A stretch of 64,000 bases of DNA from Cristatella mucedo (GCA_009760855.2 WPIO01000024.1:1172501-1236500); one strand, 5' to 3'; shown: positions 36,026 to 47,309, counted from the first letter of the stretch. Translations and numbers: made by a program. Notes: generated by a model from the letters alone, not told the origin.

Positions 36026-36404
36026 GGCCTCAGTCATGGGTCAACAAATCCTTTCTGGACAATTTTTCTCCTTTGACAGTAGACCTCATGCAGGCTGCTG
36101 ACATCTTCGACTACCGATTTTTGTATGGTGCTGCCTGGCTGATGGTTTTTCAGGATGCCTGCCTGCTCTTACTTCTGCCATTTGCCATTTTTAGCCGTAC
36201 TCCACAAGACTACTGTTCTGGTTTTATCCACTTCTGCTCGACTCACAGTCATAGTTGGCACAATTATTTCTGTTTCAAACAATGGCTTTAGTGCATGTTA
36301 CTAACGGGGAGGGGGAGAGGGTTCTACCAAGCAGCTGCCCTGCACGTTTTATTGCCTAGTTTTGCATGCTTGTCTGTGCATGATACATTTGCCTGTCATT
36401 AAGT

Positions 36405-36512
36405 CTTGGTTGTTGCTTCTCTTGCAGTGAGCTGTAAAGCGCCTCGATAGAGATTTGATTCTCTTAGGGTGCTGTGTAAAAGAACTATTATTATTATTAT
36501 TATTATTACTAT
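36405..36512 (+). mobile_element. LINE family 2 / SINE A 3' tail
   Basis: GCAGTGAGCTGTAAAGCGCC, AGATTTGATTCTCTTAGGGT and (TTA)n. The CTCTTAGGGTGCT wording is closer to SINE A. Confidence 0.65.
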
Positions 36513-36938
36513 TCACATCATTTGCCTTTGACGGTTAGCAAAATTTGAGGGACTCGTTCGCTCGTTGACATGCTTATTGGCCTGTGAATGCCGGCATTTG
36601 GCATCGATCCTGCTCCTAATCTGCCCTGGCTGGTGGCTATAGTGCAGTGCCGTGCTTTGCAAGTGTGTGGGTTCGGGCGCTTTTGCTCACAGCCACAAAT
36701 ACGAGTACAAATGCAGCAGAGGCAGCAGGCTCCGCTTGGTCGAGGGCCTCCCCTGTCCTCTGCTCCTGCTGCATGTGCTCGTAGCATCTTGCCACATCCC
36801 CCTCCTCCAGCTGGTCGGTGTCTCTGCTTGCTTAGCATCGGCCAGGCGTGCGTGAGCATGATATAAAACACAAAAGTGAGAACAGCAATCAGTCCGTGGT
36901 CGTCGTGTCGCCGATAATTGCGTTTACTTGCTTTGCAG

Positions 36939-37066
36939 ACGGATGGCGATTGCAATGCCTGCCGAAGTGTTAGGGATGGTCCATACTGTCGAAAATCGTG
37001 TCCGGATCTCAAGTACAAGGATCCTTCAAGGTCTTGCCAAGCTTGCCACTCGTACTGTCGGACTGG
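36939..37066 (+). CDS. Receptor exon 9: cysteine-rich module of domain IV
   Basis: A 128-nt exon between ctttgcag and gtaagt; phase 0 in, phase 2 out. It encodes DGDCNACRSVRDGPYC, then KSCPDLKY and SCQACHSYCRTG. It is equivalent to the EGFR module NCIQCAHY.DGPHCVKTCP. An independent version of this exon with the same length and phases lies at 63234-63361. Confidence 0.92.
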
Positions 37067-37084
37067 GTAAGTACAATGCAGGCT

Positions 37085-37325
37085 TACGTGCTGATACCGT
37101 GCATGCTGCCACTTAACGCATTTGCATGCTGACCCTGTGCATGTCACCTCTAACCATGTAGTGCTTGACGTTGAAATGTAATTTTGACGTTGATTGTGCT
37201 GCCATTAACCTTTGGATCGTGGTTCCTTTGCAGCAAATATAAAGGGCCTAGAAAGGGATTAGGTTCTCTCAGGGCTCTATACAGATGTACTGTTATTATT
37301 AATAACATATTAATTATTATTACGA
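37085..37325 (+). mobile_element. LINE family 2 3' tail
   Basis: Begins just after exon 9 with ATGCTGCCACTTAACGCA, then TTTGCATGCTGACCCTGTGC, AAAGGGCCTAGAAAGGGATT and a TTATTATTA end. Confidence 0.8.
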
Positions 37326-37479
37326 TGCTAACAATCAATGAAGTCGACTTATCGAGCCAATGACAGTGGCCAGGCACTCCTAGTGCTCAGTGAAGCCTGT
37401 ATTTCTCTGTTGGGGTTCCTTGCCATTCATGAGGAAAGTGATTCATGTAGCTGGTCTTGTAAGTTGAACCTGATGCGAA

Positions 37480-38015
37480 GCTGTGACTGTCACTGCGTCT
37501 TGAAGTCGACATGGTGCTTTATTGGGAGCCAGTGCAGGTCGGCGAGAAGTGATGTGATATGGCAACCGCGACGCTAACGACAGACAAGCTTAGCTACGAG
37601 TTTTGCACCAACTATAAGCTCCTGATAGCATGCACCGGTCGACCAAGCAGCAGTGAGTTTCAGAAGTTGAGGTGGGATGTCACGCATGCATGGACCAGTT
37701 TCGATGTATTGTATATGTATAATATAGTAAATAGTATCCCTGCCTAAGTAAGCCAGAATTTTAACAATGTTACACAGCTGAAAGACGGCAAACTTGAGTG
37801 TGGGGCTGATGTGGTTGTCTGATGAAAGGTCGCTTTGGAAATGACACCTATATTACGTTCAGGTTCAACAGGAGATATGCTAGTGGAGCCGATTTTGAGC
37901 ATTAGGTTTTCCGATTTCTGAATCCTACTTGGTTTACCGGTAGCTAGCTAGTTGGTTTTGACATGATTCAATTTAAGAAAGTTTGTTGCCATCCATGTGC
38001 AGATGTCATCAATGT
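37480..38015 (-). mobile_element. LINE family 2 RT fragment without tail
   Basis: Matches 23400-23900 in the same orientation (GAAGTCGACATGGTGC.., GCCAGTGCAGGTCGGCGAGA, CTGATGAAAGGTCGC). Ends abruptly against the family 1 3' end at 38017. Confidence 0.75.
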
Positions 38016-38016
38016 A

Positions 38017-38790
38017 ATGTAATGTATCTCCGTCAGTAACTCCACAAAGTCATAAAGACCAGACCATGTGAGTGTTACGAGGGAGAGTTTTGTATAGCGC
38101 ACTCACAGCCTAAGTGGCTTTCGGTACGCATTCGGTAGCCAACAGACTTCGTCTCATGCAACAAAGAGAAAGTGGGAAGCATAGCAGAGTCAGGAGAGCA
38201 GTTGAGGTAGTGAGTAGCATAGAAGTAGCAGTTCAGGACGCTGAAAAAGATGTGCCATAGTCGGCAGTTGGAGAGTAGATGTCGTTGCGTAAGAATTGTG
38301 GAAGCGAGTTCCACAGTCTAGGACCTGCAGAGCTAAAGCTTCTGTCGCCAACTGTCTTTAAGCGAAGGAATGGGACAGCTAATTTATTGTCCACACAGGA
38401 CCTGAAGGGGCGAACAGGCTGAAACTGATGCAGCAGTTCAGCTAGGTATGAAGGAGCCAGATCGTAGCGGGCCTTGTGGGTCAGCGTAAGAACTTTGCTC
38501 TGTATCCTTTGCTGAGCCGGCAACCATCCTAGCTCTTCCAGCAAAGGTGACACGTGCTCAAACCGCTGGGACTTGAAGACCAGCCTTGCAGCCATATTCA
38601 TAGTCCGCTGTAGTGGCATAATAGCTTTCTTTGGTAGCCCAGCCAAAAGGGAATTACAATAATCAAGCCGAGACAGAACTAAAGAGCTAGTTAAATTTTT
38701 TACAAGCCACTGTGGGAGACAGCTTCTAATCTTGGATAGGGATCGGATGTGATGGCTAGCTGTAGAGGCAGTCTTCAATGGATGCAGCAA
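38017..38790 (-). mobile_element. LINE family 1 3' part of a chimeric element
   Basis: From an ATGTAATGTAATGTATCTCC end back through the 3' UTR to the RT C-terminal frame: TASHHIRSLSKIRSCLPQWL and GLPKKAIMPLQRTMNMAARL on the - strand. The open frame (38865-38233) continues into family 2-type sequence. Confidence 0.85.
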
Positions 38791-39140
38791 TGGCGCATGC
38801 AGAATTCGACATACTTTAAGGTTAGGAGTGATCAAAGCAAAGATATAACTGAGTGTCATCTGCATAGAAGTGAAAGCCTAGATTATGAATGGCTATCACA
38901 TCAGCAAGAGGGAGAGTATTAAATGTGAAGAGGATCAGACCAACACAGAGCACTGAGGTACCCCATACATTATTGATTCCTCGGATGATCTTTGTCCATT
39001 CACGCCAGTCCTCTGAAGTAACCCACTAAGATAGGGCACATGACCATTGTGCCGGTGATGCCCAGGTGAGATGTGAAGCTCTCAATAATGAATTTGGGAT
39101 CAATAGTTTCGAATGCTGCCGAAAGATCAAGGAGAGCAAG

Positions 39141-39198
<58 letters not shown>

Positions 39199-40720
39199 CT
39201 ACCCAAGACTGCATTGCTGAGGCGGTCGTTATGTACCTCAAGCAATGCTGACGTTGAGGTGGAGTGATTAGATCTAAACCCAGACTGAAACTTACTTGCT
39301 AGGTTTGAAGTCTCAATATAAGAGTTCAGCTAGTTCCCACAACTTATTCCAGTGTCTTTGATAGGAACAGGAGAAAGGAGACTAGGTGAAAGCTGTTCAT
39401 GTTCTCTTGGTCTAACGTTGCTTTCTTAATTAGTAGGCTAGCGACAATTGTTTGAAAGGTGCAGAGACAAGACCTGAGGCTGAGGACATATTTATTGTTA
39501 GTTAGGCTTGGCAGAAGCAGATCTAAGTATCGCAGAAGTAGGACAGTGGGGACGTGATCCAGAGGACTGGTAGTCTTCTTTGACTGGGGGACGAATTTCA
39601 CGATAAGGTCACTCGTGGCCTCCTTGAATTTAAACATCGGGGTCGTGCACGGAATTGAGAGACACGAGTCCTGTGTTGAGGTGATTGAGGGAAAGGAGTC
39701 CAGAGAAGATGCCGAAGCCTTAGGGATTGATTCTCTGATCTTGTAAATCTTGCTGACAGAGAAGCTGGAGAAGCAATCTGCTAGGTCACCACAAGGATCA
39801 CTGGGTAATGAGCTAATTTGGCAGCAGTTAAGGTGATGGTTAATGGCAGACATCAGCATTTTTACTTTGTGCATTTGTGATTCAACAATGTTTTTGTAGA
39901 AGCTAGACTTGGCCTTTGCTAGGATCAGCTGGTATGATCTACAGTAGTTTCCTTTGCCTGACGATGGACAGTCAATCTTGATCTTGTATATGCTTGCTCA
40001 AGCTTGCACTTAGTAGACCTAGCTAGTTAGCAATGTCTGAGGTAAACCAATGGCCTGTGGGCGAGGGCGCACATTGTGCTTGGTCAGAGGTGCAAACTCG
40101 TGAAGCACGTCAGCAAATGTCATGTTGTAGCATTCTACTAATGATGACAGGTCGTAAGGGCGATTCGGCAGCAGGAGCAATACTTTCGCACTGACATAAT
40201 CAATGTCAAGGTTCTTGAGGTTTTGCGATTCACAGATGATTTTGGATGCGTAGTAGGGCACACACTATAGATTGAACCACATCGGCATTTGATCAGATGA
40301 GCAGAATTTGGTAATAATAGGAGATACAAGCATATACCTGTGGGAGAATGTTTGATCGAGTGTGAGCCTTGTTGTGAGTGGGGTCATGCCCACGAGTCAC
40401 AAGAGGAAAAGAGTCAGTCAGCGCACGAAATTCAACACTCAAGGGCTCAGTTAAATCATCAAAATGAATGTTAAAATCACCTGTAACGAGGAAAGATTGA
40501 TTTCTTGCACACTTAATCGAAATGAGGTCAAGGAAATCTGTGAGAAAGGAGGACTTGGTACCTAGTGGGCGATAGAACACTGCCATCATTGGCAGCTTGT
40601 TGTCGGAGATACTTGAAACAAGAGATTCGAAAGACCCCTTCGAGGGGACTGCAAATGGTTAGCAATTGAGGGAGAAGTGGGCAACAAGGGCAACTCCTCT
40701 AGTTTTTATTGAAAAGTGAC
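38790..40720 (-). mobile_element. LINE family 2 5' part (endonuclease to YADD), fused to family 1
   Basis: On the - strand: endonuclease words MMAVFYRPLGTK and LVTGDFNIHFDDL (40589-40293), the linker SDLIVKFVPQSKKTTSPLDH (39874-39344), RT block LLALLDLSAAFETIDPKF (39245-39000), and [17 protein letters not shown] near 38850. It is interrupted by a (GA)n run and by frameshifts. It is the only place in the window showing the family 2 endonuclease. Confidence 0.82.
39143..39196. repeat. (GA)n microsatellite inside the LINE family 2 RT frame
   Basis: About 54 nt of GA repeats just upstream (on the - strand) of the LLALLDLSAAF block. Expanded inside what was coding sequence. Confidence 0.95.
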
Positions 40721-41544
40721 ACTGTTAGCTATAGCCTGAGCTGCGCATGTGTTTGTATGCATGCATGTGTGTGCGCGTGCGTGTGTGCGTGTGTGACAGC
40801 TTGTACTACGTGCTAAGCCCTGACAGGCTCAGCAGCGATCACAATTCGTTTCTCATAGAGGCCCTCAAGTTTGCCAGAGTGAGGCTTTTTTCTAGTCGAT
40901 TGTTGCCCGTGCAGGTGGTTAGCTGCTGCTTTGGTCGCGTGCAATGGCATTTGAGCCATTAAGCTCAAGGCACCAGGAAAAGGTGCCGATATGCTAGCGT
41001 GCCTTCTCAGGAGTCACGGTGAGTTTCAAGGGGTGTATGCTTTCGCACTGTTCGCTGATCGGTACCTCCTCCCCCTTTAGCTGTCACAATTAATAGTTCC
41101 TCAGCCGACAATACGGCACAAGACAGTGCATTGCTGCCCAGCAGTTGCAGCTGAGAAGCTGCATTCCTTATTGACTTCTCTGACTTCCTTGGTGGGCGAG
41201 TCACTGTGTGTGTGAGAGGAACAAGCTGCTTAGCTGGTGGATATGATTCAATAGGTTTTCCCATCGGTCTGACTCTAAGAAGATTTTGTGAGCCGAGTCC
41301 CCTAGTCGACATTCGGAGTCTTGTGTAGTTTTCAATCGGTCTGTGTGCCGTGCATGATTTTGCTGCTGATTTCTCTGCTATCACGTGCCTCAGCTTTCGT
41401 CTGAAAGCGCTGAAGCCGCTCACCGGAAGCATACCGGATGCATGTAGGGGTGCCCGAGTACGTGAAGTCGCTCTCGGTGCCCTGCTTAGAGTTCGTGTCC
41501 TCTCTATCGGCTGACACCCTCGCCTTTACCTCTTTCCTTTTCAG
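40721..41544. other. End of intron 9
   Basis: An imperfect TG-rich stretch at about 40745-40795. A 141-codon - strand ORF (41432-41007) shows no recognised motif. Nothing else recognised. Confidence 0.4.
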
Positions 41545-41740
41545 CTGCAATGGAAGCTCTTCGGCAGTGAACGAGACAGGATGCTGGAACTGCCATGTTG
41601 CACTCGTCAGCACCCTGCCTCGGTCCTCTGAGTACAAGGTGACCCAATGTCTAGCGCCAGATACGACCGCCTGTCCACCGGGGCACTTCGAGTCGCCCAC
41701 ACTGAGGAGGCCTCCACCTGGGCACGCCGGTACCTCTCAG
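41545..41740 (+). CDS. Receptor exon 10: cysteine-rich extension
   Basis: Acceptor ccttttcag, donor gtacgc; phase 2 in, phase 0 out. Encodes CNGSSSAVNETGCWNCHVAL, a Ser/Thr/Pro-rich stretch, and CLAPDTTACPPGHFESP. The C..GCW.C pattern continues the furin-like repeats. The Pro-rich middle has no obvious counterpart in vertebrate ErbBs and belongs to the extra domain. Confidence 0.87.
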
Positions 41741-42479
41741 GTACGCTTGCAGCTGCTGCTGTGCACCAGAGGCACTTCTAGGGCAAAGGCAGATGCTGAG
41801 AGTGTCGACTTTCCTAGTGGCTCTCCTGCTCTCCACATAAGTCTAGGCTGATTCAGGCAAGGGGACGCCAGTTAAATCCCAGGTAAATTCGAGTACCGAG
41901 GTAGGAAACAATGAAGTGTCCCGTGTTACGAATCAGCAGGGCATCGGTCGCGGCATGCTGTATGCTGCAGGTATTGAGCACGGTCGGTTGTTTGCTCTTA
42001 TCCTGGTGAATGTCATGAGGAAAATGCACCTCATCGCAGCTTGAGTGAATAATGTACATCTGCTGCCAGCTTGAGCTCTACTCTGCCCATGACTGATATT
42101 GATTCAAACGCCTAGGTCAGTATCAGTATTTGGCTGAGACGTTACGTGAGCTGTGTTTTCGTCCTTGTTCTGTATGGACGTGGAAGCCACACACAATGCG
42201 TATAACACGCTAATAACTTATCTCTATCTACACCCATGGGTCTCAACGACGTTGCGCTATTTTGGCAAGAGAATATTATTCACAAGTAAATGATGGAAGA
42301 GTGTATTAGCTTGAGACGAGAAAATCATCAGGTCAGACGTTTACATATACGTTTATTAGACGGCATCGTGTTTTCTTGCTGCACACTGATGCAGGGTAAC
42401 CATGCTAATCGATGTAAGCCATCTTGAAGAAGTAACTGACTATAAAAGTCGTGTACGGAAATCACGTCGTCTAATTTGA
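41741..42479. other. Intron 10 stretch, no recognised features
   Basis: No gene or repeat recognised. Confidence 0.45.
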
Positions 42480-42675
42480 CGGCACTCGAAAAGAAGCTAA
42501 GAACCTACCTCATTCTCGCAGCCATCGCTCCATCCGAGTAAACTGTCCTTGTGAGTTTAGGCATTCTGAAGTTGCGAATGTTATGACTAACCAATTGACA
42601 AGCTTTCTTTTCAGCCTAGAAAGGGATTTGGCTATCTAGGGTAGTATATAAATGTTTTTATTATTATTATTATTA
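42480..42675 (+). mobile_element. LINE family 2 3' end remnant
   Basis: GACGGCACTCGAAAAGAAGC resembles the extreme C-terminal codons; then GTGAGTTTAGGCATTCTGAA, CAGCCTAGAAAGGGATTTGG and (TTA)n. Confidence 0.6.
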
Positions 42676-43078
42676 GAGTTGGAGTTTGAGTTAGTAGATA
42701 TTTGACAGGCTGCATGTGGCCAGCGTTGAAACATAAGCAGCGGTAGCAGAATGAAGGATAAAGGCTTGCTGCAGAGCTAATTAGAGTGATTGGCATGGTC
42801 AGCCTGGTGCATTCATCAACTCCAAAATGGGTTGCTCGACTGCTCATGGGCGGCTGCCTGTGGGAGCGCTTGCAGCCGGGAGAAATGGCACTTGCTGAAG
42901 CAGCCAGCAGCTGTGTGGATTGTCCGCCTCCAAGCTCGGGGTCGCTCGAGTTGAGGCGCTTCGTCTTGCCGTGCAGCCGTTGTCCTAGTGCTCGGATTGG
43001 CTACATCTCTACTCCTTCTCGCACCGTCATATCATCTGCTGATCTGGTGCCTCATGCCCAGCACTCTTTCGCTTGCAG
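42676..43078. other. End of intron 10
   Basis: An open + strand frame (42786-43142) runs into exon 11 in a different frame and lacks motifs. Considered intronic. Confidence 0.45.
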
Positions 43079-43390
43079 TTCTGCATACCGTGTGACAAAC
43101 TCTGCGAGTCGTGCAGCTTCTACGGCCCTAGCGATTGTCTGACGTGCAAGCACGTGGAGCTCGCCGGAAACGAGGATGACGACAGCAGAGGCAATGCAGT
43201 CGCGTGCGCGATCAAGTGCCCGCCGATGCACTACAAGGAGCTGTTGCCAGCCCAGCAGCCGGGCACCAGCCATCAGAGGCGAGTCTGCCGCAAGTGCAGC
43301 GACCTCTGCCTGGACGGCTGCCGTGGGCCCAGTGCCGACGAGTGCGAGCGCTGCAACGGCAAGCAGCTGTACAGGAACGGCACGGCGAAC
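43079..43390 (+). CDS. Receptor exon 11: extra furin-like cysteine-rich domain
   Basis: Acceptor gcttgcag, donor gtgagt; exactly 104 codons, phase 0 in and out. It holds CIPCDKLCESCSFYGPSDCLTC, CAIKCPPMHYKEL and VCRKCSDLCLDGCRGPSADEC. These are two furin-like repeats resembling ErbB domain II/IV repeats. With exons 10 and 12 it forms an additional Cys-rich domain before the membrane, as known for Drosophila EGFR. Confidence 0.93.
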
Positions 43391-43658
43391 GTGAGTGGAT
43401 CTCGCTCGCACCTCGGACCTGCAGGTCTTGATCTCTCGCACCTGCGACGGCCGGTGCGACTGCGCGAGAGCGTGCTTGCAGACTCTTGAGGACCCTGCAG
43501 CTGCTTGGCTTTGCCCGAGCTGCTGAGCTGCTCCGGGGCAGTGGGCGATGGAATCCGAGGGGAAGGGGCTCAGAATCCAGTTGCCTCGGCGACGGTGTTA
43601 GTGGCCACTGCGGCGATCGATTTACGTTTTTCGCACGACCGTTCCCCTCTCGCTGCAG

Positions 43659-43753
43659 TTCACGTGCGTCGAGAAGTGCCCGGATGATGCCAAGTACAGC
43701 AGAAAGGGCGAGCACGACCAGGACGTCTGCTCGATGACCGATCCCGCAGTGGA
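43659..43753 (+). CDS. Receptor exon 12: last extracellular module
   Basis: Acceptor cgctgcag, donor gtaagt; phase 0 in, phase 2 out. It encodes FTCVEKCPDDAKYSRKGEHD and a final Cys, then acidic linker residues ahead of the membrane. FTCVEKCP is a furin-repeat end. Confidence 0.9.
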
Positions 43754-43827
43754 GTAAGTGCTCTAGGGAACAATGGCGTAAATGCGAATATGCACGTGCG
43801 CGTGTGTTTGTGCATGTGTCTTTGCCC

Positions 43828-43975
43828 AGGGGTAAGGTGCTCACTTTCCACGACCGAAGTGGTGGGTTCAAGTCGCACTGTTAGCAATTCTGTATTGCCC
43901 ACTGCAAGCAGTGGTGATTGCCGTTAAGACCTGTTTGCTGCTATATAAAAGAGGTTCTTGAATCAGCTAACCAAC
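43828..43975 (+). mobile_element. SINE B copy
   Basis: A-box-like GGGGTAAGGTGCTCACTTTC, B box GGGTTCAAGTC, GCCCACTGCAAGCAGTGGTG and the tail GCTATATAAAAGAGGTTCTT. Confidence 0.75.
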
Positions 43976-43999
43976 TTTTTTCTGTGTGTAACATCTTTT

Positions 44000-44255
44000 T
44001 TCTTGTTGCTGACTTTGGCACATACCTTTCAGCCATCCTGAGCTGATATGTTCATGCTACACACTACCTTAATCGCCTTCCTGACTCCGCTGCGCTTCTG
44101 ACTTTCTCTTTGTTGCATGAAATGAAGTCTGTTAGCTCTCAGATGCTTACCAAAAGCTGCTCATACTTTTGATGCGCTATAGAAAACTCTCTTGCATAAC
44201 ACCAACTCCGTTTTTGTGGGTTTAGTGAGTTAAAGACAGAGATTACATTACATTG
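44000..44255 (+). mobile_element. LINE family 1 3' end fragment
   Basis: GCTGACTTTGGCACATACCT, CTTTCTCTTTGTTGCATGAA and a 3' end GACAGAGATTACATTACATT. Diverged copy. Confidence 0.75.
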
Positions 44256-44499
44256 TATGCTAGTTAATTTAGTTGGAGGTACATGTGTAGGGGCTCTAGG
44301 ACACGATGGCATCGCGGCGAAGAGCGAAGCCCCCAAAAGTAAGTGGTTGCCTTGTCAACGATGGCTGTATTTGATCTCACACAGGCAACACAGACGAGCG
44401 TGCGTACATACTGATGTAGTGGCCGTCGTGCGTGCTGCTTCAGAGCACGTGGTGATAAGAGAGAAGAGATTGGGTAGCCTCGGTAGGCCGACGCACAGG

Positions 44500-45091
44500 C
44501 AGAAAGTGAATTTCGAGGCGAGGAACACGTCACCGTTCCGGCAAGGAGTGAGCCCGTTGGGCAGATGAAATGTCGGCTGGGGCGGAACCACGAAATGGCA
44601 ATGACACGCACACAGGTGTGCCTATCAATATATGTATATGTGCCAATGTGCCCATCAATCTTTTGCTAGATACAGGTACTGCCAAATATCTGATTGCGTA
44701 GCGTCTATCTTAATTTTCCATTCGGCCCACTTTTTCTCACCAACTTTTAGCAAGCAAAAAGTGGGACGGATCGCTAACCTTCATGGGTATCATTCGCATT
44801 GCTTTTAACCCACAAATTCCATCTTTAACTAAGCAATCATGCTGCACCCAGCTGGCAGGAAAAAACTGCAGCACTCAGCATGTGGAAAAGCTGTACTGGT
44901 GCCTCTGTGCCAGCTTCAGGAAATTTCGAGATGCTGGATGTAGGTAGTCAAGCAACCTTCACATTTAGTGCTTCTTAAATTCTCGACCGCATATAGGTGG
45001 TCGGTACCAAAGTGAGGCAGGTTATTTCATGGAGCTTTTAGCCCCAATCACAGATCGGTGAACTTGTATGAACCATTTTAAGCTGCTCCAG
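44500..45091 (+). other. Intron 12 stretch with a retropepsin-like motif
   Basis: One + strand frame at about 44645-44700 reads NVPINLLLDTGTAKYLIA, resembling the active-site block of LTR-retrotransposon aspartic proteases (LLDTG followed by hydrophobics). The frame is broken soon after, and no RT or LTR is seen. Low-confidence relic. Confidence 0.3.
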
Positions 45092-45572
45092 TGTGTATCT
45101 CTGTCTGTAACTCCACAAAGTCATAAAGACCATGTGGGTGTTACGCAGGAGAGTTGTGTATAGCACACTCACAGCCTAAGCGGCTTTAGGTAAGCATTTG
45201 GCAGCCAACAGACTTCGTCTCACACAACAAAGAGAAAGTGGGAAGGATAGCAGAGTCAGGAGAGCAGTTGAGGTAGTGAGTAGCATGGAAGTAGCAGCTC
45301 AGGACCCCTGTAAAGGATGAGCCATAGTCGGCAGCAGGACAGTAGTTGTCGTTGCGTAAGAAAAGACTTGTGGAAGCGAGTTCCACAGTCTAGGACCTGC
45401 AGAGCTAAAGCTTCTATCGCCGACGGTCTTTAAGCAGAGGAATGGACCAGCTAATTTATTGTCCACACCGGACCTGAGGGCTCGAAGAGGCTGAAACGGA
45501 TGCCACAGTTCAGCTAGGTACGAAGGAGCCAAGCCGTGGCGGACCTTGTGGGTCAGCGTAAGAACTTAGCTC
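45092..45572 (-). mobile_element. LINE family 1 3' fragment
   Basis: - strand reading from the 3' end back to SYLAELWHPFQPLRALRSGV and GPRLWNSLPQVF. 5'-truncated near 45572. Confidence 0.85.
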
Positions 45573-46637
45573 TGCATGTGTGAAGCAGAAAAGCTGTGCC
45601 TGTACGCCAGAACAGCGGTGTTGTAGATTTGGGTTGGTGGCTTGTTGTTTCGTTATCAGAGGGAGTCATCCTGACCATCGAACTCAGCCGAGCTTGTTGC
45701 ATCTGAATTTTATGTACTTTCCCATGGGGGTACAACGAGAGCGTGTACAGACCAGTTAGGGCTTGCACGTGTTGTTGAAGTGTGTATGCCTGTGTTTTTG
45801 ATGTGTGCTTGTGTTGATTTGTACGGCCACTGTTGCTCCGTCCTTGTCTAAAGGCTGTTGGGCTGTAATAATTCTTAAAAGAGTATTTGGGCCACTGCAA
45901 GCAGATTATTGAAACTGGAGATAATTGCCAAGGGCCCACTAAGTGATATCTAGATAGGTTTGCTTAACATGGGACCAAGATTGGCATGTTGCAGTTTTAG
46001 CAATATACGTTGCCTGCATGCCCTCTTGATAGGTGAGTGCAGACTGCAGCGCCTGAGGCCATTGTCAATGTGCCAATAGTAGTAATGGGTACTTGGCGGC
46101 TGTTGCCTATTTTGTCGGCTTCTTTTGTCGGAGATGCAAAACGAGGCTTCCGATCGCCAACCAGCACCAGCTCCCGGGCATCTTGTTTCACTACCTCGCC
46201 AGCATTCCTTTTTCGTAGTTTGCGCGTCAACTTTCCTCTTCGTACGGTTTTTGCCGGCAAGTGGCTTCTGGCCACCGTCCTCACTATCTGCAGTAGATGG
46301 TAAAGGTAAAGGTTAGCTCGCTAGCAGCGGTAGATGCACCACGGCAGCTGCCGGCCCACTAGTAAGGTATGCAGGTAAAGGTAAAGGTCGGCTGATTCAA
46401 CAACCTCAACTAAATAGTGCCACAATTGCCTTAGCCACCATGGTCTGCTTGCTGATTGCAAAAAGTGGATTGCAAGCCACGGGACTCTCGACCATGACCC
46501 GGATTGTGGACGGCGAGCACTACGCTTCCTCGGCTACGCCTCTGCCCGCTGACCTGCTTCTCAGAAGCCTCTGCCATCCCACCTGTCATCGCGCTCGGTG
46601 GGAGCGGGCTCCAGTGCTCGAGCTCTCTGCGCTGCAG
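45573..46637. other. End of intron 12
   Basis: - strand frames at 45553-45939 (128 aa) and 45997-46284 (95 aa, very basic: VRRGKLTRKLRKRNAG) are open but unrecognised. 46300-46415 contains two GGTAAAGGTAAAGGT blocks followed by GCTGATTCAAC, the reverse complement of the SINE B tail, so at least one - strand SINE B end is present. Confidence 0.4.
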
Positions 46638-46932
46638 GCTGCGAGAGCAGGCGGAGAAGAGGAACGTGCCGGTGATCGTCGGCAGTGTCATCGGCGGCTT
46701 CGTGCTCGTGCTCGGAGCGGCTCTGGCCATCGCCTGCGTGTGCCGCCAGCGCGCCGCCGCTCGAGAGAAGTCGCGCCGCTACGAGGCCAAGATGATGGGC
46801 ATGGCCATGAGCACCGAGTCGCTGAATCTGACCGACGCGCCGCCCGATCTGGCGCGCCTGCGCCTCATCAAGGAGAGCGAGATACGGCGCGGCTGCGTGA
46901 TCGGCTCGGGAGCTTTCGGCACCGTCTACAAG
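46638..46932 (+). CDS. Receptor exon 13: transmembrane helix, juxtamembrane, kinase glycine loop
   Basis: Acceptor gctgcag, donor AAG/gtggcc (weak but in phase). Phase 2 in, phase 0 out. An earlier cttctcag at 46564 is the wrong phase. Encodes QAEKRN, then about 25 hydrophobic residues (VPVIVGSVIGGFVLVLGAAL..), a basic stop-transfer segment CRQRAAAREKSRR, a juxtamembrane region ending LRLIKESEIRRG, and the nucleotide-binding loop GSGAFGTVYK. The frame is open well upstream of the acceptor, which is part of the intron. Confidence 0.94.
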
Positions 46933-47309
46933 GTGGCCTGCGCTACCATTTGCTGGCAGCAGCAGCTGTGCCAGCGCAAAGTGGCTTCGAGTGGCAATGG
47001 AGGCCCTGCTTGCTGCTATGTGCTTCGCGAATTCTGCCGGCACGGGAAGTCCGCGCGCGGGTGGCACGTGGACTGCCCCCCTCCCCGGCCATCACTTAAT
47101 GGCCGCCACCAAACCTGTCTGCTGTCGTTATAATGCCGTCGTCGTAAGCTGTCGTACCAGGTGTCTTTGCAGCAGAAAGCCGCCACAGTCACTGGCTGTC
47201 ATTGCATGCACTCTGGCCCTTCCTCTCTCTCAGCCTTCGCCGGCCCCTCCCTGCCGGCGGAGCTGGCACCTGCTTCATTCCTCTGACTCTCTGACTCGAT
47301 TGCACGCAG
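46933..47309. other. Intron 13
   Basis: 377 nt. The frame of exon 13 stays open into it for about 200 nt, but the kinase resumes at GLWLPEG in exon 14. No repeat recognised. Confidence 0.6.

Noticed and set aside
36518-37147. 209-codon ORF on the - strand
   Set aside because: It runs antisense across receptor exon 9 and its GC-rich intron; no motif, and exon 9 is clearly coding on the + strand.
41007-41432. 141-codon - strand ORF in intron 9
   Set aside because: No motif, no splice context, composition like the surrounding intron.
43486-43737. ORFs across intron 11
   Set aside because: Frames shared with GC-rich flanking exons; canonical splice sites and phase remove this segment.
46564-46637. 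Earlier acceptor (cttctcag) for exon 13
   Set aside because: Leaves two bases instead of one and breaks the frame with exon 12.
46440-47099. 219-codon + strand ORF and 168-codon - strand ORF over the transmembrane/kinase exon
   Set aside because: Shadow frames of GC-rich exon 13; the real frame has the hydrophobic helix and GSGAFGTVYK.
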